Origin: CALESS01 sp041741455
Lineage (GTDB): Bacteria > Chloroflexota > Anaerolineae > Anaerolineales > Anaerolineaceae
Reading direction: 5' to 3'
Length of the DNA: 64,000 bases
Assembly (NCBI GenBank): GCA_041741455.1
Contig: JBGSJZ010000152.1
Span: forward strand, 62,001-126,000
A program made the translations under genes and the position numbers. Position 1 is the first letter of the stretch. Each line of letters opens with the position of its first letter. Below are positions 7,609 to 15,003 of the stretch, piece after piece. The notes under the pieces are model-generated. The model was not told the origin of the DNA. It saw only the letters and a program-made list of their open reading frames with translations, and searched no databases.

Positions 7609-9059
7609 AGCGTCTCATCCGTTGGTACGATTACATAACCATCAATATTTTCTGGGTCGGTCTTACTGCTTTGAGTCAAACGATGACTCCGCTGGTTTTT
7701 CCTCTATTGATTCAATCTTTTGTTGGTGAGGGCCAAAAAGGCACCTATTATGGCTCGCTTCGTTTGTGGACATTGATGGTCGCACTTCTGGTTCAAGCTC
7801 TAATGGGTATGCTTTCGGATCGTAGCACATTGCGCTGGGGACGCCGCCGGCCGTTTATTTTTATCGGAACCCTTGGAGTCATTGTTATGGTCGTGTTGAT
7901 TGGCTTTACAAGCGGCCTGGAAGGAATGACTGGATATTGGGTCTTGTTTGGGTTTGTTGTCCTTATGATGATTGCAGCAAATACTGCCCATAGTGCTCAA
8001 CAAGGGATCATTCCTGATTTGGTTCCTGAAGAAAAACGCGGCCTATTCTCTGGAATTAAAGCTGTTTTGGAAATCCCCCTTCCCTTGATCCTGGTAGCAT
8101 TCACGATTGCCCAATTTATCAAATCTGGGCAATTATGGCTTGGTTTATTCGTCTTGATTGGAATTCTACTTCTCAGCATGGGACTAACCATGCTGATTCC
8201 AGAGGCACAATTAAAGCAAAAGCAAGAACCGTTAAATTGGAAACCTTTTGTTTCCCTGCTATTTATGACAGGGGTTTTCACAGGTGTGATTCTGGGCATA
8301 GGCAAATTGGTGAATCTAATCAGTACTTTGGCTGTGGATTTACCCGCTTTCTGGTTGGTGACGTTGGTTGGGTTTTTAGGTTTGTTAGGAATGGCAATAG
8401 CCATTGGAGCGGGTGTTTACGCCAGTGTTCGAATCGGTTTCAAGCAAGCTTTTCACGAAGCGCCTTCTTTTGTCTGGTGGGTAATTAGCCGCCTGGCTTT
8501 CATGGTTGGTGCAACAAACCTGGCAAGTTTTACAGTTTACTTTTTACAGGGTCGCCTTGGTTATGCCCAGGAAGAAGCAGCAGGTCCAGCAAGCACCCTG
8601 ACAATGTTTGTTGGGATTTTTATTTTACTTCTCGCCATGCCCAGTGGTTGGCTGGCGGATCGCTTTGGCAAGAAAAAATTGCTGGTGGCAGCGGCCTTAC
8701 TGGCAGCGCTGGGTGTTATTGTTGCTCTATCGGCGCCAAACCTGACGCTCATTTATATCGGCGGCAGCTTGATTGGAGCTGGTTGTGGTCTTTTTTACTC
8801 CGCAAACTGGGCTCTTGGTACCGAGATTGTGCCACGCGAAAAAGCAGGGAGTTATTTGGGAATTTCAAATCTGGCTGGTGCTGGCGCAGGTGCGGTTGGT
8901 GCTTACATCGGAGGACCGATTGCTGATTTTATAACACGCACTGTTCCGCAATTCCCAGGTTTGGGATACGTTCTTTTGTTTGGGATCTATGGCATTCTCT
9001 TCTTAGGATCTCTTATCCCATTGATCAATATTCGCGAGAAGGCGATCGGCAAGTCCTAA
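7605..9059 (+). CDS. MFS transporter, SLC45/sugar-porter-like
   Basis: This 484-residue integral membrane protein has about 12 predicted transmembrane helices. The loop between helices 2 and 3 carries GMLSDRSTLRWGRRRPFIF (about residues 66-84), the MFS signature in the form DR(T/S)xxRWGRRRPF seen in sucrose/SLC45-type and GPH-like porters. A second half-repeat has GWLADRFGKKKLL. Substrate is unknown. Translation is coupled to the hydrolase gene (4-base overlap). It is the last gene of the larA-like/hydrolase unit before a fresh promoter near 9100. Confidence 0.85.
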   Translation: MKRLIRWYDYITINIFWVGLTALSQTMTPLVFPLLIQSFVGEGQKGTYYGSLRLWTLMVALLVQALMGMLSDRSTLRWGRRRPFIFIGTLGVIVMVVLIGFTSGLEGMTGYWVLFGFVVLMMIAANTAHSAQQGIIPDLVPEEKRGLFSGIKAVLEIPLPLILVAFTIAQFIKSGQLWLGLFVLIGILLLSMGLTMLIPEAQLKQKQEPLNWKPFVSLLFMTGVFTGVILGIGKLVNLISTLAVDLPAFWLVTLVGFLGLLGMAIAIGAGVYASVRIGFKQAFHEAPSFVWWVISRLAFMVGATNLASFTVYFLQGRLGYAQEEAAGPASTLTMFVGIFILLLAMPSGWLADRFGKKKLLVAAALLAALGVIVALSAPNLTLIYIGGSLIGAGCGLFYSANWALGTEIVPREKAGSYLGISNLAGAGAGAVGAYIGGPIADFITRTVPQFPGLGYVLLFGIYGILFLGSLIPLINIREKAIGKS

Positions 9060-9097
9060 GCAGCTATTATGCTAGAGACGAAGGTATAAAAGCAGGT

Positions 9098-9103
9098 TAT
9101 AAT
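9098..9103 (+). promoter_or_regulatory. -10 box ahead of the Asp23-nusB unit
   Basis: A perfect TATAAT lies 31 bases upstream of the ATG at 9134, followed by an AAAAGGAG ribosome site. The -35 region is weak. Confidence 0.45.
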
Positions 9104-9133
9104 CATATTAATAAATTAAGAAAAGGAGCCATT

Positions 9134-9493
9134 ATGAGCGAACCGATTCGTCCCCCTGGTCAAACGACCATCGCTCCTGATGTGTTGGTAACCATCGCAA
9201 AATTAACAACCTTGAGTGTTGAAGGAGTTGCACGGATGGCTACGGTTTCACCAACTGGTGTCAACAAGTGGTTCAAACGTGGACTTTCTGATGGCGTAGA
9301 TATTTCAGTTGAGAATAATATTGTTTCTGCTGATTTGCATGTCATTCTTCACCGGAATGTGAACGTAAGGGATGTTAGTCATACCATACAATCCCAAGTT
9401 TCCAGAGCAATTTCAGAGATGGTTGGCATGGAAGTGGGTCTGATTAACATTCATATAGAAGATATCGATTATAGCCGCGAAATGGCCGCTTAA
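9134..9493 (+). CDS. Asp23/Gls24 family envelope stress protein
   Basis: The 119-residue product is a short Asp23/Gls24 (DUF322) domain with the usual opening, in which an IAPDVL..IAKLTTLSVEGVARM segment is followed by a variable loop and then VSADLHVILHRNVNVRDVSHTIQSQV. In Gram-positives Asp23 forms a membrane-anchored layer under the envelope; here no membrane segment is present. It starts at ATG 9134 behind AAGGAG and sits 6 bases upstream of nusB, an arrangement that is widespread in Firmicutes and Chloroflexi. Confidence 0.9.
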   Translation: MSEPIRPPGQTTIAPDVLVTIAKLTTLSVEGVARMATVSPTGVNKWFKRGLSDGVDISVENNIVSADLHVILHRNVNVRDVSHTIQSQVSRAISEMVGMEVGLINIHIEDIDYSREMAA

Positions 9494-9499
9494 AAACGT

Positions 9500-9940
9500 A
9501 TGAAATCTAGAACCAGGGCGCGCAGCCTGGCTTTGCAAGTCCTTTATGAAGTTGATCTTACCGGTCATGCTCCAGGGACTGTCCTCGCCGAAAGGATTGA
9601 GGAAGGAGAACCAATAGAGCAAGGCTTGGTGGATTTTACTCAAACAATAATTTTTGGCGTACTTCCGATTGCTGAAAAGCTGGACCAATTTATTGCTCAG
9701 CATGCGCCTGAATGGCCGATGGATCAAATCGCAGTTGTTGATCGGAATATCCTCAGAATTGCTCTCTGGGAGTTTGCGGTAGCCGGTTGCACACCTGTAA
9801 AGGTTGCAATTAACGAAGCAATCGAATTATCCAAATTATTCGGGTCAGATTCCACGCCTCGGTTTGTTAACGGCGTTCTTGGCAGCCTGGCAGACCGGCA
9901 ACAAGAAATTCATCAAGCCTTTGGCACAACCATTAAGTAA
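9500..9940 (+). CDS. nusB: Transcription antitermination factor NusB
   Basis: This 146-residue all-helical protein matches NusB, which binds boxA RNA with NusE (S10) and prevents premature termination in rRNA operons. The N-terminal RTRARSLALQVLYEVDL and the C-terminal VAINEAIELSKLFGSD..RFVNGVLGSLA signatures are both present. Length is normal for the family (130-150). It follows the Asp23 gene closely and is probably cotranscribed with it. Confidence 0.95.
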   Translation: MKSRTRARSLALQVLYEVDLTGHAPGTVLAERIEEGEPIEQGLVDFTQTIIFGVLPIAEKLDQFIAQHAPEWPMDQIAVVDRNILRIALWEFAVAGCTPVKVAINEAIELSKLFGSDSTPRFVNGVLGSLADRQQEIHQAFGTTIK

Positions 9941-9988
9941 TACTATCTATTTAATCACAAAAATTCAAAGGTCGAAGGGGTTGAGCTT

Positions 9989-12484
9989 ATGCCTAATTCA
10001 CATAAGATGGCGCGGGTGCTACAATATCTCTTTTCCTTAGCTTTGATAACCAGCCTGTTAGCAGGGTGTTCTTTTGCGCTTCCTACAATCAATCCGCCTA
10101 CCTCAACCCCGGAATCCGGTGGGCAAGGCGGTTTGCCCACTCCTCTGCCCCAGGCTGAAATTACTTTTGTTGCCCGAATTCCATCAGACACCCCAGTTGG
10201 ACAGGGAATCAGTCTGGATATTCTGGATGAAGTAACCGGTTTGGCATTAAATGCCAGGCATAATTTAATGGCGCCAGTGGAAAGTGGTGTTTATACCGCT
10301 AAAATCACCCTTCCTTTAGGGTCAGTACTCAAGTACCGATATTCTCGTATAAGCAGTCCGCCATCCATTGAATATACTTCCACTGGAAATCAAGTTCGTT
10401 ATCGAATGTATTCAGTCTCTGGACCAGCCCAAGTAATTGATCAAGTGAGTGCCTGGACGGATCTTCGATATTCGGGAGCAATGGGCAGAATCCAGGGCAA
10501 TGTGATTGATTCTACAAATAACTCTCCAATTCCAGGTCTGTTGGTTGAGGCTGGCGGGATTCATACGATTACCACCTCCGATGGATCATTTTTATTAGAA
10601 GGGTTACCCCCCGGCAAGCACACACTCTTTGTCTATAGTATGGATGGTAGGTTTGAACCATTTCAGCAAGAAGCAATAGTTGGAATCGATTCAACTACCC
10701 CTGCCCCCATCTTTTTAAAACCAGCCAGCATGATTAAAGTCACTTTTATTGTTCGGATTCCGGAAAGTCCGTTAAACCCGCTTCCGGTTCGCTTGATCGG
10801 AAATATCTATTCACTTGGTAACACCTTTGCCGACCTTAATGGTGGTCTGAGCACAGTGGCTAATCGAGCGCCTTTACTGACTGCATTACCGGATGGCAAC
10901 TACACCATCTCCATCAATCTACCTGCGGGAATGCACCTTCAATACAAATACTCACTTGGAGATGGTTTCTGGAATGCAGAACATACCATGTCTGGGCAAT
11001 TCCGTTTGCGAGAAATTGTTTTACCATCTGAGGACACGACGATCGTAGATATGGTAGATTCCTGGCAGGCTCCGAATTCGGAATCTGTATCGTTTTCTGT
11101 GACCGTTCCAGCCAATACGCCAAGTGGAGATTATGTCTCCATCCAATTCAATCCATTTGGGTGGACGGAACCCATCCCAATGTGGCCATTGGGCAACAAC
11201 AAGTGGATCTACACCCTTTACAGCCCCCTCCATCTACTTGGGAACATTGGTTATCGATATTGCCGTAATGACGCCTGTGGAGCTGCGGACGATCAAGCTA
11301 CGGCTGGTTTTTCTTCCAAAGGCTGGCCATTCACCTCCAGCTTGATTCATCAGGATTTTCAAGATATCGTTGATCAATGGGCTTGGTGGCAACCCTCAGG
11401 TCAACCAACTACGGTTGTGGCTACTGATGTTCAATCTAAAGGTACTGGATTTATCACAGGGATCAAGCTTCAATCTGATTTTCACCCCGCCTGGTTAGCT
11501 ACTCTGGGCAGTGGTTTTCAGAATATAAAAGACCTTGGATCAAATTGGACATTTCTCTCACCGACATTTCGCTTCACCAGAGCCAATCCTCCGGTGTTGG
11601 AAGCAGTGCCCGGAAAAGACATGCTTTGGCAGGACGTCAATACGGCTGTTTATATGGGACAAACGCGAGGTTTACTGGTTGGATTGCATGCTGAAACTAT
11701 CATTGAAGGTGATGCTAGTGATTGGTGGAATTCTGCCCAACGTGATGAGAATTGGTGGGCAAATTGGTTTGCTCGTTACCGAACATTTGCCATTCATTTC
11801 GCAGATCTTGCAACGAACTCAAACGCTGCAGCTCTCGTTCTTGGAGACACAAACACCTTACCTGCTTATCCTGGAGGGGTTTTACCTGACGGAAGCTCAG
11901 CCAATCTGCCCGTAAATGCGGATCAACTTTGGCGCGATATCATTACCGAAGTCAGGCAACATTATCACGGGTTGCTTATCTGGCAACTTCCTTCGCCAGC
12001 AGGTCTGGTTAATGTACCTGGCTTTTTAGACCAAGTGGATGCGATCACATTTTCGCTCGGAAATGATTTAACCGACACCAATTCTCCCACCCAGGCTGAA
12101 TTAAGCAACACGATTGGATCGCTCTTAGATAATGTCATCAAGCCAATTCAAGATCAATTTGGAAAACCAGTAGTAATTGAAATTGATTATCCATCTGCCG
12201 ATGGAAGCGCACAGGGATGTATCCAAACTGCTGCCTCTTGTAAAGCTTATCATCAATTGGATCAACCCGTACTTTGGGATGATGCTGCTGTTACGTTAGA
12301 TTTGCAGGAGCAGGTGGATCTTTATAATGCAACCATGCAGGCTCTCAACTTAAGGCCATGGATAAACGGGATCATATCCGGTGGATTCTTCTCACCAACC
12401 GTTCTACAGGATAAGTCTTCATCAATTCACGGTAAGCCGGCATCAGATGTTGTCTGGTACTGGTTTCACGAGTTTTTGAAATGA
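9989..12484 (+). CDS. Modular lipoprotein with CBM-like repeats and a glycosidase-like TIM-barrel domain
   Basis: The 831-residue product starts with a signal peptide and lipobox LLAGC (Cys about residue 26), so it should be an exported lipoprotein. Then come a starch-binding/CBM20-like module (about 50-155: TFVARIPSDTP..LKYRYS), a carboxypeptidase-regulatory-like beta sandwich (about 165-245: GRIQGNVIDSTNNSPIPGL), and two further CBM20-like modules (about 248-355 and 365-460) that repeat the pattern V(T/S)F.V.(I/V)P and Y.Y. The C-terminal half (about 485-831) looks like a GH113-type mannanase-like TIM barrel (GFITGIKLQ, WTFLSPTFRF, PVVIEIDY). At the usual acid/base Glu the sequence has LGDT, so activity is uncertain. 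The start could also be the ATG at 10007. Confidence 0.65.
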   Translation: MPNSHKMARVLQYLFSLALITSLLAGCSFALPTINPPTSTPESGGQGGLPTPLPQAEITFVARIPSDTPVGQGISLDILDEVTGLALNARHNLMAPVESGVYTAKITLPLGSVLKYRYSRISSPPSIEYTSTGNQVRYRMYSVSGPAQVIDQVSAWTDLRYSGAMGRIQGNVIDSTNNSPIPGLLVEAGGIHTITTSDGSFLLEGLPPGKHTLFVYSMDGRFEPFQQEAIVGIDSTTPAPIFLKPASMIKVTFIVRIPESPLNPLPVRLIGNIYSLGNTFADLNGGLSTVANRAPLLTALPDGNYTISINLPAGMHLQYKYSLGDGFWNAEHTMSGQFRLREIVLPSEDTTIVDMVDSWQAPNSESVSFSVTVPANTPSGDYVSIQFNPFGWTEPIPMWPLGNNKWIYTLYSPLHLLGNIGYRYCRNDACGAADDQATAGFSSKGWPFTSSLIHQDFQDIVDQWAWWQPSGQPTTVVATDVQSKGTGFITGIKLQSDFHPAWLATLGSGFQNIKDLGSNWTFLSPTFRFTRANPPVLEAVPGKDMLWQDVNTAVYMGQTRGLLVGLHAETIIEGDASDWWNSAQRDENWWANWFARYRTFAIHFADLATNSNAAALVLGDTNTLPAYPGGVLPDGSSANLPVNADQLWRDIITEVRQHYHGLLIWQLPSPAGLVNVPGFLDQVDAITFSLGNDLTDTNSPTQAELSNTIGSLLDNVIKPIQDQFGKPVVIEIDYPSADGSAQGCIQTAASCKAYHQLDQPVLWDDAAVTLDLQEQVDLYNATMQALNLRPWINGIISGGFFSPTVLQDKSSSIHGKPASDVVWYWFHEFLK

Positions 12485-12499
12485 ATTTGGAGGAGATGG

Positions 12500-14107
12500 A
12501 TGGAGCAATTTGGTAATCCCAGTCAATATGGATTGGAGAATCAAGGCTTACACAACCTGCATCGTGTAAATTGGAATTTAAAGGCGCCTTTGTTAGTGGA
12601 GCAAATCATAATCAGGAATGAGGGTGCAATTGGCGACTCCGGGCCAATTATTGTAAATACTGGACAGCATACAGGAAGATCTCCAAATGATAAGTTTGTT
12701 GTCCGGCGTGGGTTGTCAGGGGAAGAAAGTATATGGTGGGGCAAGGTAAATCAACCTCTTTCTGGTGAAAAATTTGACGCTCTTTTCTTGAAAGTTTGCG
12801 CCTATTTACAAGGCAGGGATGTTTTTGTTCAGGATTTGGCTGTTGGAGCCCACCCAAGTTTTCGCATCCCTATTCGGGTTATTTCAGAACAAGCCTGGCC
12901 GAATCTTTTTGCGCAAAATCTTTTCATTCGTTTGTCAGATGAACAGCAAAAAAATCAAATTCCTGAATTTACAGTTATTCAAACCACCAATTTTTTGGCC
13001 GATCCTGGTCTCGATGGAACAAATACCCCAACCTTTGTCGCCCTCGATTTCCATCGGCGTCTGATACTGATCGGCGGAACCAGCTACGCTGGAGAAATCA
13101 AGAAATCCATCTTCACGGTAATGAACTACCTAATGCCCCAGGCTGGAATCTTTCCGATGCATTGCTCTGCTAACATCGGAGTAGAGGGTGATGTTGCATT
13201 ATTCTTTGGTTTATCTGGTACTGGAAAAACAACGTTGTCGTCTGATCCTGAAAGACGACTGATAGGTGATGATGAACATGGCTGGGGAGAAGTTGGAGTG
13301 TTTAATTTTGAGGGTGGATGTTACGCTAAGACCATCCGGCTAGACCCTCGATATGAGCCGATCATCTGGGAAGCCACGCATCGTTTTGGAGCTGTTCTGG
13401 AAAATGTGGTTTATGATGCACAGACTAGGCAAATGGATTTCGACGATGAAAGCCGCACAGAAAATACACGTGGAGCATACCCGATCTATTTTGTCCCCAA
13501 TCATGTGCCAGAAGGTTTTGGTGGTCAACCGACCAATATTTTTTTTCTGACGGCAGATGCATTTGGTGTGCTACCACCGATTGCCCGACTTTCTCCTGAA
13601 CAGGCAATGTATTATTTTCTGTCAGGTTACACTTCAAAACTGGCTGGTACAGAAAAAGGTCTTGGCTCTGAACCCGAGGCAACTTTCTCAACCTGCTTTG
13701 GTGCACCCTTCCTGCCTTTACATCCATCCGTGTATGCTGATCTGTTAGGTAAGAGCATCCAGAAACATAAAGCCAATGTATGGTTGATTAATACTGGATG
13801 GACCGGTGGACCTTATGGGGTTGGCACCCGGTTCAAACTTCCATATACACGAGCAATGATTCGAGCTGCTCTGAATGGAAAATTTGACCAAACCTACTTT
13901 CATCCAGACGAATTCTTTGGATTAATGATACCTGAGAGTTGTCCGGATGTTCCAATGGATGTCCTCAACCCGCAATCCACCTGGGGAGATCAACAGGCAT
14001 ACGCTGCAGAAGCCAATCGACTGATCCAGCGGTTTCAACGAAATTTTGAAACCTTCAAACCAAGTGTTTCAGCAGAAGTTCTCGCTGCTGGTCCCTCGGG
14101 AAAATAA
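12500..14107 (+). CDS. pckA: Phosphoenolpyruvate carboxykinase (ATP)
   Basis: This 535-residue enzyme interconverts oxaloacetate plus ATP and PEP plus CO2 plus ADP, a gluconeogenic or anaplerotic step. Diagnostic motifs are NTGQHTGRSPNDKF (substrate side), the kinase-1a P loop GLSGTGKTTLS (about residues 237-247), GDDEHGW (metal-binding kinase-2) and NTGWTGGPYGVGTRF. Length matches bacterial ATP-type PCK (about 530-540). GGAGGA precedes ATG 12500. It follows the lipoprotein gene by 15 bases and ends at a strong terminator. No frameshift or missing motif is seen. Confidence 0.97.
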   Translation: MEQFGNPSQYGLENQGLHNLHRVNWNLKAPLLVEQIIIRNEGAIGDSGPIIVNTGQHTGRSPNDKFVVRRGLSGEESIWWGKVNQPLSGEKFDALFLKVCAYLQGRDVFVQDLAVGAHPSFRIPIRVISEQAWPNLFAQNLFIRLSDEQQKNQIPEFTVIQTTNFLADPGLDGTNTPTFVALDFHRRLILIGGTSYAGEIKKSIFTVMNYLMPQAGIFPMHCSANIGVEGDVALFFGLSGTGKTTLSSDPERRLIGDDEHGWGEVGVFNFEGGCYAKTIRLDPRYEPIIWEATHRFGAVLENVVYDAQTRQMDFDDESRTENTRGAYPIYFVPNHVPEGFGGQPTNIFFLTADAFGVLPPIARLSPEQAMYYFLSGYTSKLAGTEKGLGSEPEATFSTCFGAPFLPLHPSVYADLLGKSIQKHKANVWLINTGWTGGPYGVGTRFKLPYTRAMIRAALNGKFDQTYFHPDEFFGLMIPESCPDVPMDVLNPQSTWGDQQAYAAEANRLIQRFQRNFETFKPSVSAEVLAAGPSGK

Positions 14108-14115
14108 TCCTTCAC

Positions 14116-14150
14116 GACACCTCCCTGTTTGATCAGGGAGGTGTCAATTT
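14116..14150. terminator. Bidirectional terminator after pckA
   Basis: A perfect 12-bp stem (14116-14127 with 14134-14145, loop TTTGAT) is followed by AATTT. It lies between the convergent pckA and prepilin peptidase genes and overlaps the last codon of the latter by two bases. Confidence 0.8.
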
Positions 14151-14905
14151 GGGATAAACAAGAAAATCATTGCGCCAATGACTAGAAATGGAGCATAGGC
14201 TACTGACATATTTGGTTGATAATTTTTTCTTAGGACAGAAATTAATATAATTAGACCGCTTATTAATCCCCCCAAAAAAACCCCTAGCAATAATCCCCCG
14301 ACAATTTGCGGCCATCCCAACATAAAGCCGATCACGCCGCTAATGGTTACATCCCCAAATCCAAGAGTATCCTCATCCATTTCTATGCCACGCCGTTTGA
14401 TCAACCAGCGACCATATAGCCTTCCTAGTTGATAAAACAAGTACATCACGAAAAACCCGAACGCACCACCGATCAGGGTAGACACGATTCCCCATAAATG
14501 CCAGCCAAGCGCCAAGCCAATAATGGCACCGAGTCCAGTCACGCTGAATACAATCGCATGATTTTCCAGATCCATCACAAAAACCAGCATAAAATAGGCC
14601 AATAAACCAAGCCCCAGCCAATATCCCAGCATGCCTGGGGGAGAATAGTTCATCCATACAGAGGCTGCCACCATCACCCCGAAAACGATCCAGGTGCGAG
14701 CTGAACGTTTCCTTCCACAATTCAAACAAGATTTGAATCCCAACCAACTCCCCCATCCGATGGGTTGATGACAATTCGAACAATGCGGCTTGAGCATATT
14801 TCTGCTATATGGAAGATTGTCCAGAAATAAATTAACCAGCCAAGCCGACAAAACACCAAGTAATATTGCCAGAAGATAACCAGTAAGACCCGGAATTCCC
14901 ATCAT
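14144..14905 (-). CDS. Type IV prepilin peptidase (A24 family)
   Basis: This 253-residue membrane aspartyl protease cleaves, and usually N-methylates, type IV prepilins and pseudopilins. After the first membrane helix there is a cytoplasmic zinc-ribbon of the CSNC..CLNCG type (about residues 42-63). The two catalytic aspartates are visible in FVMDLENH and in LGFGDVTISG (the GxGD motif). About seven to eight hydrophobic segments are present. It starts at ATG 14905 behind GGGAGAA. No pilin or assembly genes are nearby. It is divergent from mrfA across 98 bases. Confidence 0.9.
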   Translation of the reverse strand: MMGIPGLTGYLLAILLGVLSAWLVNLFLDNLPYSRNMLKPHCSNCHQPIGWGSWLGFKSCLNCGRKRSARTWIVFGVMVAASVWMNYSPPGMLGYWLGLGLLAYFMLVFVMDLENHAIVFSVTGLGAIIGLALGWHLWGIVSTLIGGAFGFFVMYLFYQLGRLYGRWLIKRRGIEMDEDTLGFGDVTISGVIGFMLGWPQIVGGLLLGVFLGGLISGLIILISVLRKNYQPNMSVAYAPFLVIGAMIFLFIPN

Positions 14906-15003
14906 TTTCTCCCAACAAGGAATAGCTTAAGTATAACTGCAAGTTCGGAATCTGTTGATAGAAAATCCTTGCTAGATTCTTGTGATTACGGTAAAACTAG
15001 ATT

